Below, piece after piece: positions 20,857-31,152 of a DNA stretch of 64,000 nt. Each line of letters opens with the position of its first letter. Position 1 is the stretch's first letter. Both the position numbers and the translations under genes were made by a program. The notes below the pieces were generated by a model. That model searched no databases. It was not told the origin of the DNA and worked only from the letters and a program-made list of their open reading frames with translations. The stretch covers positions 1,097,878 through 1,161,877 of the forward strand of contig NW_004443648.1 in NCBI RefSeq assembly GCF_000330505.1, written 5' to 3'. Origin of the DNA: Entamoeba invadens IP1. Lineage: Eukaryota; Evosea; Mastigamoebida; Endamoebidae.

Positions 20857-21416
20857 CTATACTAGTAATACACAAACATATAACTTTTCGAGAAAGAGAG
20901 TTGGAGGTGAAATGTTTGTCGCGTCAGTTGTTGGGACAAAGTTGAGAGCGGACATCTCTTGAAGACTTGGCGGAATTTTTTGGAAGAGTAATTTGCACAA
21001 GAACATCATAAATGAGTATATTTCGACTCGGGTGGTGATGTCAGAGTACATTATAGTTTGAGGAAGAATAGTTGGCATTATAAAAGGAGTGACTCCGACT
21101 ATTGTCTTCACGCCATTAATGAAGTGTGGCAATAAAAATCCTAATGAAGACACTTTGAGTTGTGGGATTGGGGACGCCGAGTCACTTTGGATTGCAAATG
21201 ACATTTCACTGAATAAGAATGGTTGTTCTGCGTTAAAGACATTTCTCAGCACCTCTTTGAGTTGGATGATGAATTCAAAAAGTACTTGAATGTCACTTGA
21301 GAAGTATTCGATAGCTTCTAGTGTCAAACTACAGTCCAAGTAGTCGTTAATTAGTCGGTCAATTTCACAAGTCATTGTAATACACTCAAATCCATCGTCA
21401 TCAAAGTCCTCTGCCC
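20857..21416 (-). CDS. C-terminal fragment of unknown protein, 5' end in gap
   Basis: About 186 codons open from the gap edge to a stop at 20857. The sequence is helical and hydrophobic. One stretch (SSLGFLLPHFINGVKT, with a later PTILPQ) faintly recalls the FLFLRFxxPAI motif of RasGAP domains, but the key arginine region is not visible, so this is only a suggestion. It may be the end of the RasGEF gene beyond the gap, or a separate gene; the unknown gap length prevents a decision. Confidence 0.6.
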
Positions 21417-21516
21417 NNNNNNNNNNNNNNNNNNNNNNNNNNNNNNNNNNNNNNNNNNNNNNNNNNNNNNNNNNNNNNNNNNNNNNNNNNNNNNNNNNNN
21501 NNNNNNNNNNNNNNNN
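21417..21516. other. Scaffold gap (100 N)
   Basis: Exactly 100 N, again the conventional placeholder. It interrupts the RasGEF region. Confidence 0.95.
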
Positions 21517-21530
21517 CATTGCTTTGAACT

Positions 21531-22763
21531 CTACTGCTTTTGTATACTCAAATTGACTAAGACAGAGAAGATGATATTGCATATGTTCATTTCGCGCATC
21601 TCAAGACAATCGTTCATCACTTTGACAAAGAAAGTGATTTGCTTTCTCGTCGGCGTCGACTCAAAGACACACGACTCAATCGTTTTAGTCGCATGTACCC
21701 ACTTCTTCACATTGTCACTTTTCTCCCCAAGCACCCAGTCTTCCTTCTCGATTTTATTGAAATAATTCGAGTCAAACGCAACAAACTGTTGTGCGACAAG
21801 TCGGTGATGAATATTGGTAAGAGTCTCTTTAGTGATCTCCGTGTCCAAATTGAGAAATTTATCGATTTCTCCTTCAGAACTGAGTACTTGTGCGACGTCT
21901 CCGGGGTCCGATCGTAATGAAAGTCTTTTCTTATTCGACTTTTTCGATTTGCAGAGTCTTGAAGGGACTTTATCGTCCTCCACAGAGTCCGTTTCAAATA
22001 TTTTTGGTAACTCGTTCTTGTTGAAAGTACTTTTAATTAAGTCGATCTCCGCCTTTGGAAGTGGTCCCAGAAATTGTGCGTACGTCGTGATGATATAATC
22101 GAGTCTTTCTTTCATTTTTACAAGGACGTGGGACTCTTTCATTTTTTGTAATTCGTCATGTTCTTGTAAGATGTGGGTTAAAAGTTCGTTTCGCGTTGAG
22201 AAGAGGGAGTGTGTAATGACGACGGTCGACACAATTTTCTTCGATTCTTTGAAGTTGAATAACATTTCGTATAACACATTCAGTGAAAGAGTCAGCACAT
22301 TACCATCGAAGTCGTAGAGAGGATCTCCATTCACGTTAAATATAGTGTCTTGGTTCTTCATAAGGTCGTTCACGAAAATTTCGCAGTCAGAAGGAAGGAT
22401 AGTCTTTCTGTCAAATGCAAGATACATCAATTGCTTTGCTGGTATGTTTTCTTCTTTCATCTTCTTACATAAGAGTTCTAAAATAGTGCGTTTGTCGTTG
22501 GACATCCTCCACACTATCGACCGACTCTTCTCAGATAAAACTTCATCGGGAGAATCAAAGAGAGTATAGCCATTATCTCCAAATAATTGAAGTAATTCGA
22601 AGTAGTTAAAGGTTGTCGACAAGCTCGCTATAATCTTCAGGGAAAGATCTTCTTCAGTGATCGTATTTTTGTGGACTAGACTGTCGCGCGAGCGGGAAAG
22701 AAAACGGGTGAAGGTACTGGAAATTGTGTAATGTCTGCCGCGCTTTACTTCTGACGATTCCAT
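21531..22763 (-). CDS. RasGEF protein, catalytic domain cut near gap
   Basis: Guanine nucleotide exchange factor for Ras-family GTPases. From ATG 22763 there are about 410 codons. A RasGEF-N segment (LYEMLFNF, TVVITHSLFSTRNELLTHIL) spans about residues 155-240. The CDC25 catalytic domain starts with VAQQFVAFDSNYFNKIEKEDW and continues through VKKWVHATKTIES to MREMNICNIIFSVL, where it stops at TAG 21531, only 15 bp before the N run. The remaining CDC25 core (the part that contacts Ras switch 2) is missing. A stop so close to a contig end may be a sequence error. The fragment at 20857-21416 could be the other side of the same gene. Confidence 0.85.
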   Translation of the reverse strand: MESSEVKRGRHYTISSTFTRFLSRSRDSLVHKNTITEEDLSLKIIASLSTTFNYFELLQLFGDNGYTLFDSPDEVLSEKSRSIVWRMSNDKRTILELLCKKMKEENIPAKQLMYLAFDRKTILPSDCEIFVNDLMKNQDTIFNVNGDPLYDFDGNVLTLSLNVLYEMLFNFKESKKIVSTVVITHSLFSTRNELLTHILQEHDELQKMKESHVLVKMKERLDYIITTYAQFLGPLPKAEIDLIKSTFNKNELPKIFETDSVEDDKVPSRLCKSKKSNKKRLSLRSDPGDVAQVLSSEGEIDKFLNLDTEITKETLTNIHHRLVAQQFVAFDSNYFNKIEKEDWVLGEKSDNVKKWVHATKTIESCVFESTPTRKQITFFVKVMNDCLEMREMNICNIIFSVLVNLSIQKQ

Positions 22764-24170
22764 TAACTGTTTTTTCAATTTCTTTGAAAGTTTGAACTAA
22801 AGATGCGGAACAATTTAACTTATTTTTCGTTATAAGAATATTATAAATTTGTCACTAGAATTATTACTTGGCAGACCACCACAAATACCTTTTTGTAAGT
22901 GTTTTGTCGATAAATACATAACATTTGGATCAGTTCCCGACGATTTGCCGAGTGTTTTGATACAAAAAACAGATCAGTCTTTAGTTTGAATTTTATTCGA
23001 ATGGTTTATTCACAAATTACTTTAACTGAAAACTGCCAATCAATTTTTTATTTGATTCAAATTAATCGTATTGATCTTTTTAGAATAAAATACAGAATTT
23101 TAAGGTAACAAGCGGGTTATTTGTTTGGAAAAATTACACTATAAAAATCTATATAAAGAATACCTATATTTGGTCTTTTCGGTATTTTGATTATCATTTA
23201 CTTCTTTTTGGTCATAATTATTGAAAAAAAATTGTTCTATTTTTTCGGTTCGACAAATAATTTATTGAAGATTTTCATCTTATTGCATTTTATTTGTTAA
23301 AATTGTAATATATTTGTTATATTATGTTTAATTAAATAACTTTGTTTTTAATGAAAAAATTGATAAACTGGAAATTATTTGAAAAAAACATCGAGATAGT
23401 TACCCGCAAAAATAGGGTTTAGTTGTTGATTCTTTGCTTCTATGCTAATGGTTAAGCAAAGCTATTTTTGTCCAAATTAAAAAAACAAATGAAATTAATG
23501 TCATAAAGTGTAGATTTATAAACTATATATATATAATAAGATTGTTTTGTTTTCAACTAAATCATTTAACTATATTAGATGGTATTTTTTGGTAATTCCA
23601 CAAATATTCAAATAAACAATTTCAATTAAAAATGCGTTTTATACAAATATAAATTCTTTTTATAATAAAACAATTTAATAAATTTAGTTTACTTAACCAG
23701 TTCTTATTTAAATGACGCATTTAGTTATTTTTTATACCAATAATCAAACAAACATGGAATAAAAAAGTTAAAACAATCAGGGATTTAGTTCATTTTGGAA
23801 CCAAAAAGATTTCATGTTTAAAAAAGAATTATACTATTTAAATAAATCGTAATAATTTGTAAAACAAAATATATAACACTTTTTATCATTGGTTTTTTAC
23901 TATGGAAACGCACACTTAGATTCAATGACAAGAAAAAACTTATTCAACCAATAAAAAGTCATTTCAAACCCATTCAGTCTATGAAGAAATTATGTTGTTG
24001 TATCTCCTCTAACGTTTTTGAATTGACGTGCAGGTACTTATTCTTTCTTTGAATAACTTTTAAATAACATTTTATTCGATTCTAAAAATAGAATGTTATT
24101 GATGGAAACCAATTTTGTTTTTTATCGCAGTAAAACCAATAAAAAAACTGATAAACCATATAACCCAAAG
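22764..24170. other. Long AT-rich intergenic region
   Basis: About 1.3 kb with no supported gene. Around 23405-23473 there is an interrupted inverted repeat (CAAAAATAG and CTATTTTTG enclosing CTTTGCTT and AAGCAAAG), a possible two-step hairpin. An in-frame extension of the next gene (ATG 24093) overlaps the right end. Confidence 0.45.
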
Positions 24171-25088
24171 ATGTCAGTTCGCACTCGCCGCGTGTTGGTC
24201 ATTCTGGATCTTCAAACCAACGACCCTTCCATCACTCAAGTAAGTAGTTCCAAGCCAAATTGTGAGTACCCGCCACTTCGTGTCGGGTCTCCGATTGTCA
24301 GAGAGAATTATCGAACGGTCATTCAATACACACCGGAACAAATGGTTTCTTTTCGAAGAACCCCCCACAGCATTTCTTCTATAGTTTCTGTATTCGACAA
24401 AATCACGATGAAGAGGTCTGCGTCGTGTCATACTCCAAAACCACAAACAGCCGTTTCAGAGAACATTAACTCGACTTCATTCATTCGAAGTTCGTTGAAC
24501 AAATTGTGTGAAGCAAATATGGCACAGATCCTTAAAGAAGTTCACACACAAGTTCGCACGCTTGACGACGCAAAACTTGTTTTAACCATTTTATTCAAGA
24601 AAGCGGTGAACGAGAGGAAGTACACCAGTCTGTACGTCCGGTTCTATAAAGAGCTGCAACTCTTAACAATGACGACACGAGAGAGTGTCGCGAATGAAAT
24701 GCCAAAAATCCTTCTTGACTTTGCGCACGAAATCTTCATGAAAGTCCCTGGCGAAGTCGACGAAGAGGGGAAAACACAAGAAGAAATCGATGTGATGAAA
24801 TTCGAGTTTCTTGGAAATGTCAAACTGATATGCGAATTGTACAAGATGAAAGTTGTAGTGGAGGCCTTGCCAATATTTTGTATGCAACAGTTAGTGAACG
24901 GGGGGCTTGTGGCTTTAGAGGCTTTAGCCGATTTAATGAAAAACGTTGGAAGGATACGGTCCGACGAGTTGGTTGCAATTAAAAACGCGATAATTCGCCG
25001 AGTTAAGGAAGGCAAACTGTCGAAGCGGTACGTCATCATATTGGAGAATGGGATTAACGCACTTGGGTTTCGAGATAAATTGATTTAA
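24171..25088 (+). CDS. Short eIF4G-like MIF4G protein
   Basis: Translation-initiation scaffold candidate, 305 aa from ATG 24171; an in-frame ATG at 24093 would add 26 AT-driven residues. Near residue 53 is YTPEQMV, matching the eIF4E-binding pattern Y-x4-L/M-hydrophobic. From about residue 105 a MIF4G HEAT-repeat domain follows: SSLNKLCEANMAQILKEV, LDDAKLVLTILFKKAVNE, YTSLYVRFYKELQLL and LGNVKLICELYKMKVV. These parallel the first helices of eIF4G, where eIF4A binds. The order, 4E-motif then MIF4G, is that of eIF4G, but the protein is far shorter and has no MA3 or W2 domain. It could instead be another MIF4G protein (for example Paip1-like). An eIF4E homologue lies at 49978. Confidence 0.75.
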   Translation: MSVRTRRVLVILDLQTNDPSITQVSSSKPNCEYPPLRVGSPIVRENYRTVIQYTPEQMVSFRRTPHSISSIVSVFDKITMKRSASCHTPKPQTAVSENINSTSFIRSSLNKLCEANMAQILKEVHTQVRTLDDAKLVLTILFKKAVNERKYTSLYVRFYKELQLLTMTTRESVANEMPKILLDFAHEIFMKVPGEVDEEGKTQEEIDVMKFEFLGNVKLICELYKMKVVVEALPIFCMQQLVNGGLVALEALADLMKNVGRIRSDELVAIKNAIIRRVKEGKLSKRYVIILENGINALGFRDKLI

Positions 25089-25164
25089 TATTTTTTTAGT
25101 TCATTTAACTATCATGAATAATTTACCACTTCGGAACTAGTTAACACCAAATAACAAAGAGAAG

Positions 25165-25659
25165 ATGGGGGAACCACAAGAAGAATGGGAAGAAAGTTTT
25201 ATACCATGTCGGTGTGGTGGAAATCATTGTTTAGAGTCGAACTGTTCGTGCTTTCAAAAAAAGACGTTATGTAGTGCATTGTGTACATGTCAGTGTTGTG
25301 GGAATAAGAGGGAGAATATGGAAATGATCTTAGAGAAGTCGAGAGAACTACTGTATAAGGAAACGGATCAAGAGAAAGAAACGGACGACCCCAGCAAAAC
25401 CCCGGAGGAGATCCGAAAAAGTAAGAAGGAAGAACAAGAAAAACTCAACAAAAAAGAGGAGAAAATTAAGAAGGAAAAGAAACCAAGGAAGAGCGAGGAA
25501 AAACTTGTCACGAAAGCAAAGATAGAAGACGCTCTTCAAAATTTAAAGAGTGGGTTTGAGAAAATTAAGTTGGACGATCTGCAACTGCTGTTGATTAGAG
25601 ACGTTCAAAAGGTCAAGACAAGACCACTGAAAGAAGGAGAGGGTTTGTTGTTTATATGA
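25165..25659 (+). CDS. CXC (tesmin/TSO1-like) domain protein
   Basis: A 164-aa protein. Residues 15-45 contain one cysteine-rich CXC motif, C-x-C-x4-C-x4-C-x-C-x6-C-x3-C-x-C-x2-C followed by GN, which fits half of the CRC domain of LIN54, tesmin and plant TSO1, DNA-binding zinc modules. The canonical CRC has two such motifs; here there is only one. The rest is a Lys/Glu-rich charged helix (about residues 55-125) and a short C-terminal segment. A chromatin or DNA-binding role is plausible by homology; a single motif may bind DNA weakly or as a multimer. Its start lies about 75 bp after the MIF4G gene on the same strand. Confidence 0.75.
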   Translation: MGEPQEEWEESFIPCRCGGNHCLESNCSCFQKKTLCSALCTCQCCGNKRENMEMILEKSRELLYKETDQEKETDDPSKTPEEIRKSKKEEQEKLNKKEEKIKKEKKPRKSEEKLVTKAKIEDALQNLKSGFEKIKLDDLQLLLIRDVQKVKTRPLKEGEGLLFI

Positions 25660-27025
25660 TTAAGTGGGTTGAATAGATTTGGTGTAAGAGTAAAATTGAC
25701 GGGAAGAGTACGCAAAGGTGATGGCAGAAACACAATGTGAGTGTGTACTTAAAAAGGCAAGAATTTGTATGTCACTCCTTCTTAGAGGAAAGAAGAAGTA
25801 ACAAATTAACTAAAAACTATTGTTTTTAGTATTAGTTATCATTTGAGTAGTTATTGTTTATTTGATTAGTATAGTTTTGTAATAATCGATTTTATTGCTT
25901 TTTTCTATTTGTTTTAGTTTTTTTATTTACGAAACAAAGTTATTTATAATAAATACTTTAATTAGTTTTTTATTGTTATTTTTTTTTTCCAATAAACAAA
26001 CAAAATAAGAATTTTTATTTTAATATATACAATCATAAAACAAAAGTATTTCGAAAAAACATTTTTGGGAGGAAATAAATTGCTTTTTTATTAATTTCTA
26101 ATAAATTAATAAAAACAAGAAAAATCATTATTTGTGGAATTGAAAAATCGTAAATGTACAAAAAATCAACAATGCATTTACAAATATTTCTGACTCGTAT
26201 TATTATTCTATTATAAAAAAATTTAAATAAATAATTAAAAATGCTATAATTTGTAAATAATGTAACTTTTTATGGTTATATGCCTTTCTCAACAAAATGG
26301 TCAACCCCAATTCCTTGTTTTTTATTATTTCTTAATATTATTAGAAATATATTACATTTTTTGAACAAAATAATATTGTGATATTTTGATTATGAAATTA
26401 TGAGTGTATATATTAATATAATTAAATTAATTTATACTAATTTAAATAGTACTTTTACAAAATATAAACTCAAAAGTGCATTTGTTTCCATTTTAATAAT
26501 TAGTTACAATTGTACTTGATAAAAAACCAAACCGATAATTCTTATTAAACTATCATATAGAATTATACCAAATAAACGGGATTATAACGAATTGTGTCAC
26601 ACTTGTTTGAGTGTTATTTTTTTGTTCATTTGAATCAAATTTTCATTCATGAAGTTTCGTATCTCGAATAATTATTTCTATAGTGCAACTAATACAAAGC
26701 AATAACTATTAAATTAATTATAAATGTTAGAACCCATTCTTTAGAAATGGTTAAATAATTAAAGTTAAATTAATACCACCACCCGTTAAAAATTTTTGAG
26801 GTGTCCTTCATTCGATTTTTATCTTTCTCTACATTTTTTGCTCTTTCTTTCGTTCAAAAAAAATGAATAATAAAGACAGGAAAAGTCCAAACCACTTGAT
26901 TTTTCATCTTATACATTTATTCTATAGTATTATAGTAATATGTTGGTTAACTTAACTAGTAGTTGTGATTTAAATACATGAGTTTCTTTATAAAGCATAG
27001 TCCAAAACAAAATATTCAAAACATA
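25660..27025. other. Long AT-rich intergenic region with TATA-like element at end
   Basis: About 1.3 kb without a supported frame. Near the right end, GATTTAAATAC (about 26967-26977) resembles the Entamoeba TATA-type element and lies about 50 bp before ATG 27026, the spacing expected for a short 5' leader. Confidence 0.45.
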
Positions 27026-27961
27026 ATGACAGAGCAGTTTGTCAGTGATTACACCGTACTTGAAGAAGCTTTAAAAGACGACCCAACAAGGCCATCTGTT
27101 GTTTTTATGTTAGCGGCTTTGATTAACAAATTGAATCTTCGTTTAGAAAAAGTAGAGACCAAAATTTCTCGACCGAATTCGCCGAGTCACTCCACAAGTA
27201 GAAGTGTTGATTTCCTTGGCGCCAGAAAAATTAAAAAGGTGCAGAGTGGGTTCTTCACACCACGCCAAGACCAACTTTCCTCCTCTTCGCCAAACTTTTT
27301 ATTTGATATTGTACCCAAAGACCAATTGGAGAAACCACAATCTATCAAAAATCCGATGTCACCAGATAAATCGCCAACCTCGAGTCCGGATAGAAGGTGG
27401 ATTACAAAGAAACCAACGCAAGTCTTCAACAAAGAACTGAGTGAGATCGAAATCTTCAAGAAAACTCTCTCAAGATGGACAGACAAACGGATGTTCAAAG
27501 TCATTTACAACTCAAAGCTTGGCGACCAATTAAACTCCGACTCGTTCAACAAGAAGATCATGGGAACAAACAACGTGATGATTTTTGTTTTCGACGAACA
27601 TAGAAACATCTTCGGCGGCTTTACCAATAAGGCGGGGACGGTCCCAAACAAAGAAGACCACCAATATATCGAAGACGATAAGGCTTACTTCGTCTTTTCT
27701 CTAAAAAATCAAAACGGCAACTTCCCACAAAAGTTCCAAAGAAAAAGATTGGATGTCGGACTGAGGTTTTGTAATGACGACAATTGTGTGTTTGGTCTTG
27801 CAGACTGTTTATCAGTCTATTCCGATGGGAAGGCTTATTGCCACCCAACGTTCTCTAAGTACTACTTGGACGAAGAGATGTGCGGAGCGTCTGTATTTAA
27901 TAATACGATATACCCCAATCGGTTTAATGTGGATTGTGTTATTGCAATCCAATGGTATTGA
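27026..27961 (+). CDS. TLDc-domain protein
   Basis: A 311-aa member of the TLDc family, which is expanded in Entamoeba; family members elsewhere are linked to oxidative-stress response and V-ATPase regulation. The N-terminal 140 residues contain a short helix and a Ser/Pro-rich linker (many SPSH, SSSP and SPDK sites). The TLDc domain covers about residues 145-311: MFKVIYNSKLGDQL, VMIFVFDEHRNIFGGFTNK, AYFVFSLKNQ and the terminal VDCVIAIQWY. The domain ends at the last residue, as usual. ATG 27026 is preferred over ATG 26978 because a TATA-like element sits only about 10 bp before 26978. A paralogue is at 56473. Confidence 0.88.
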   Translation: MTEQFVSDYTVLEEALKDDPTRPSVVFMLAALINKLNLRLEKVETKISRPNSPSHSTSRSVDFLGARKIKKVQSGFFTPRQDQLSSSSPNFLFDIVPKDQLEKPQSIKNPMSPDKSPTSSPDRRWITKKPTQVFNKELSEIEIFKKTLSRWTDKRMFKVIYNSKLGDQLNSDSFNKKIMGTNNVMIFVFDEHRNIFGGFTNKAGTVPNKEDHQYIEDDKAYFVFSLKNQNGNFPQKFQRKRLDVGLRFCNDDNCVFGLADCLSVYSDGKAYCHPTFSKYYLDEEMCGASVFNNTIYPNRFNVDCVIAIQWY

Positions 27962-28148
27962 CTCTTAATTTATTTGTTATTACTGTATTCTATTAAATAT
28001 AATATATATATTATAATTACTATACAATATTTCAATGTTTTTACCACCTCTATTTTTACGAACAGTAGTTTTAATAACAACAAAAAACAATAATAACTAT
28101 TTAAGATAGGCATTTTTTCCAGAAGAAAACTCGAAATAGATTTTGGAA

Positions 28149-29856
28149 ATGAATTCTGAAAGCGACACTTCAGCAACAGAGGTCTCACAACTATCAGCAC
28201 AAGGTCCCATTTCTTCGAACGCTTCGGAAAGCACAGAGAGTACTTCCGTAAATTTTAACCAAGAGTTTATCGGCTTGTACATAGTAGAATTTGACAATGT
28301 GCAAGGGGAGTCTGTTGTGTACAAACACGTGTCGTACAAATTGAAACAAAAAGTCGAGACGGAGATTGTTGGCATATTGATGGGCACAGATTATTTTGAA
28401 GAAAGCACTCCAACAATCATTATGCACACTTTAACATCCTTTCACATCATCACCGTTAATTTTACATGTTACAACCCTTCAAACGTCAGAGGGTACGTCT
28501 CTTCCTGTTGCATCGCAGTGATTCAAATGCACCCATTTTCAACATACCAAATCGACACATTATCAGAGAAACTGATTTCTTTTGCAAAGACCTTTCAAAG
28601 CATTACAGACAAATTAAAAGAACACACAACAATCAAATGTGAGCCTTCAACAACAAAAGAGAAGCCTGATACTGTTGCGCCTTCCAGTACAACAGAAAAG
28701 AAGTTTGCAACCGTTTTAAGTCTTCAACAACTTATAAACTTTAACGACCCGTTGCTATTTGAACAGATCATTTCGTCATATCAACAGTTCCTTTTGTCAA
28801 CACACTCTTTTAACAATTTGTGTGCGAATTTTATTAACCCGATCGGACAAGGGAACATCTTGGCGTGTGGTGGAAGGGCTTTGATGAGTTGGTCATTCAT
28901 GCCACCACAAACTTTTGTTTCTAACTTTTCGTCCCATAAGAACTCTCTTTCCGCCAACATTACTCAATTTGTTGTTTGCCAAAACGAACAAGATGTGGAG
29001 TCAAAAAAAGAGAAAAAAGGGCAATCAATGAGTCAATCTGAAACACTCATATCTCCCTTCCCTTCGCCTGTTTTCAGCTCTTCGCAAAACGAAAATGCAC
29101 AATTCGGATTTTATCGGTTTGTGACAGAGTTTAAGACTGCATTTCCGTCGATCCTCCTCACCCTATTATCAGGGTTGCAAGTTATTGTATACTCTTCAAA
29201 GAGCACAGACACGACTCTGATTATTGAAATTGCCAAATTTTTGACGAATTTCTGTGTGAGCGGTGTATCTGAAATTTCTCCGCCAATAGAAGTCGTTGAA
29301 AAACAAGAAAACCTATTTCTCCTTCAAAACAAAACAACTCAAATTTTTGTCATTTCGTCATCTACAAAATCTCTCGTTCCAACACTTTCATCGTATTCCT
29401 ATCTCGACATCTCAAAGGAATTTTTTGGCCTTAGCTATTCGAAAGACATGAAAAATTCCATTCTTGATGGATTTGTGAAATATGCTCTTCTTAAAAGACC
29501 TTTACTCCACCAAAAATTATGGAACGTTTTGGTTGATTACTCTGAAATCGTTCTGCGGATGTTTATCTCCCCAGAACTCATTACCACTCACTTTTCAATT
29601 CCAGAGCAATTTATTCTTGATGTTTGTTTTTGTACCATAAAAATTAGATTGTTTTTATATATTTTATAATACTTGAATTTGTTTTAAAATGTATAGTAAT
29701 AGATTTTAATAATTTATTATAATTGAACAAATCACTTATGTACAGAATTTCTTTCGAAAAGTCGAGCAAGAGAAGTATTATTCGGAGTATAACAGAACCG
29801 TTTATAGGCGGCCGTTAATTCCTCAATCATTATTTTCTCGAGTTCCGCTGAGCTAA
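28149..29856 (+). CDS. SMCR8/folliculin-like longin-DENN protein, two exons
   Basis: Predicted 527-aa protein. Exon 1 is 28149-29621, the intron 29622-29745 (donor GTTTGTTT, acceptor TACAG) and exon 2 29746-29856 (37 codons ending RVPLS). The N-terminal longin-like part reads FIGLYIVEFDNVQGESVVY and later MHTLTSFH followed by RGYVSSCCIAVI, which parallels SMCR8 (HHLTLYD, RGFVRPFCMAYI). The C-terminal half has YRFVTEFKTAFPSILLTLLSG, LQVIVYSS and IIEIAKFLTNF, the DENN-like layout of SMCR8 and folliculin. In animals these proteins form GAP complexes acting on small GTPases at lysosomes. The family is supported; the exact orthologue is not certain. Without the intron the protein would end in VCFCTIKIRLF, unlike the family. 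Confidence 0.75.
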
Positions 29857-30055
29857 TGAGTATAATAAATGTATAGTTCTTGTATAGTTTTTAAATTTAT
29901 ATTTAAATAAACTATAATTTTTTAACTTTAAAATAATAATATTATTATTATACTATTATTATATAAATATAGTAAAAAGAATTAAAGATAAATTATAAAG
30001 AAGTCTCCAAACACCTAACTAAAAAAGACGAAGGAACAGAACTTTCAAATCATAT
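29857..30055. other. Short AT-rich spacer
   Basis: About 200 bp separating two plus-strand genes. I see no further element. Confidence 0.4.
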
Positions 30056-30997
30056 ATGCGGTCGAGTGACTTTTTTGAAGACTCCGAACCCGAGTTTGAC
30101 TCAACGAAAAATTCGAATGGGACCGATATCACAGAAAAGTTTTTATTCATCACGTGGGGAATCTTTTTTCTATTGACGATACCATCAGTTGTAGTTTTCT
30201 CGATCTTTCTTCCTACGATGAAGTACCCTCTCGACGAACTTAAAAACACGATAGTCAACAACAAAACATTTGACTTGGCTATTCAGCCGTCGAGTATTAT
30301 CTTTGATGGCATCTTTGATTTTTCATGTAATTCTGTCGAAGCGACATCAGTCATTGGTGCGAATGTTAAACTCCAGATATCGGCTTCGAATGCCGTTTTA
30401 ATCAAAACGCATCGCTTTCAAACGGATGGGGAGTGTTATCGATCTCTCGGAGGGACCATCAAATTGAATAAAAAATCGATCTGTGACCCATCGAAGCCCG
30501 AGAGCTTTTTGTTGTTTGGGTATGAAGACATGGATAGTGAGAGTGGTCAATTCATCATCGGGACTAAAATCAGTGAGATGACGGAGGACGAAAAGGAGAA
30601 TTTGAAAGATTTAATTCAAGTGAATTCCTCATATAGTGTGATGAATTGGGAGTGTGACTCAGAATTGATGGCGAATCAACCACTTGATTGGTTTGATTCA
30701 TTTAATAATAATAGCGATGTTATTAAGATCCAGTGTAATACGATGAATCAGACATTTGTAGTTGACGATACTAATATCTGCTTCACAGCGTATTTGAAAG
30801 GGAAAGAAGGCACTTCCATACTAAAGTGCTTGACACGAATAGAAGTTGAGAACGTCATCTATGTCCGTACTCCTAAAGAAGACGGCGGATATATCACAAT
30901 GTCATATGAAGAATATAACCTCATGTTGTCCTCAGACAGCCGAATATCAGCGAATATCTGCAAACTGGGGAAGACGAAAGAAATGAAAGGTAATTGA
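30056..30997 (+). CDS. Single-pass membrane protein of unknown function
   Basis: A 313-aa protein with a 30-residue acidic N-terminus, then one hydrophobic segment (FLFITWGIFFLLTIPSVVVF, about residues 29-55). The remaining 255 residues are hydrophilic with several N-x-S/T sites and about seven cysteines, consistent with a type II protein whose C-terminal domain faces the lumen or outside. The ectodomain looks beta-rich. I recognise no family. It is probably Entamoeba-specific; there is no frame problem. Confidence 0.75.
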   Translation: MRSSDFFEDSEPEFDSTKNSNGTDITEKFLFITWGIFFLLTIPSVVVFSIFLPTMKYPLDELKNTIVNNKTFDLAIQPSSIIFDGIFDFSCNSVEATSVIGANVKLQISASNAVLIKTHRFQTDGECYRSLGGTIKLNKKSICDPSKPESFLLFGYEDMDSESGQFIIGTKISEMTEDEKENLKDLIQVNSSYSVMNWECDSELMANQPLDWFDSFNNNSDVIKIQCNTMNQTFVVDDTNICFTAYLKGKEGTSILKCLTRIEVENVIYVRTPKEDGGYITMSYEEYNLMLSSDSRISANICKLGKTKEMKGN

Positions 30998-31003
30998 ATT
31001 TTG

Positions 31004-31131
31004 TTATTTGAGTTGCTGCCGCTTAGCGTACTCCTTCCGCATGTCTGCGAGACTCATCGGAACAGATTCATTCCTCATCCGCTTCTCAATAGCTCGTTCA
31101 TCTTTTTTGTGAGTCTTTTAGTCTTGAGACT
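31004..31131 (-). other. Probable 3' coding exon of the PPP phosphatase gene
   Basis: On the minus strand 31004-31101 encodes a highly charged, coding-like peptide (DERAIEKRMRNESVPMSLAD, then MRKEYAKRQQLK, stop). Near the end of the phosphatase frame a GTTTGTTTT donor sits at 31190. A TATAG acceptor at 31132 would start an exon at 31131 that reaches this peptide if one A of the A6 run (31103-31108) is extra. Alternatively an AAAAAAG acceptor at 31102 joins directly in frame. Either way the unspliced phosphatase C-terminus is probably wrong. Confidence 0.5.
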
Positions 31132-31152
31132 ATAACACGGAAGTCGACGGAG

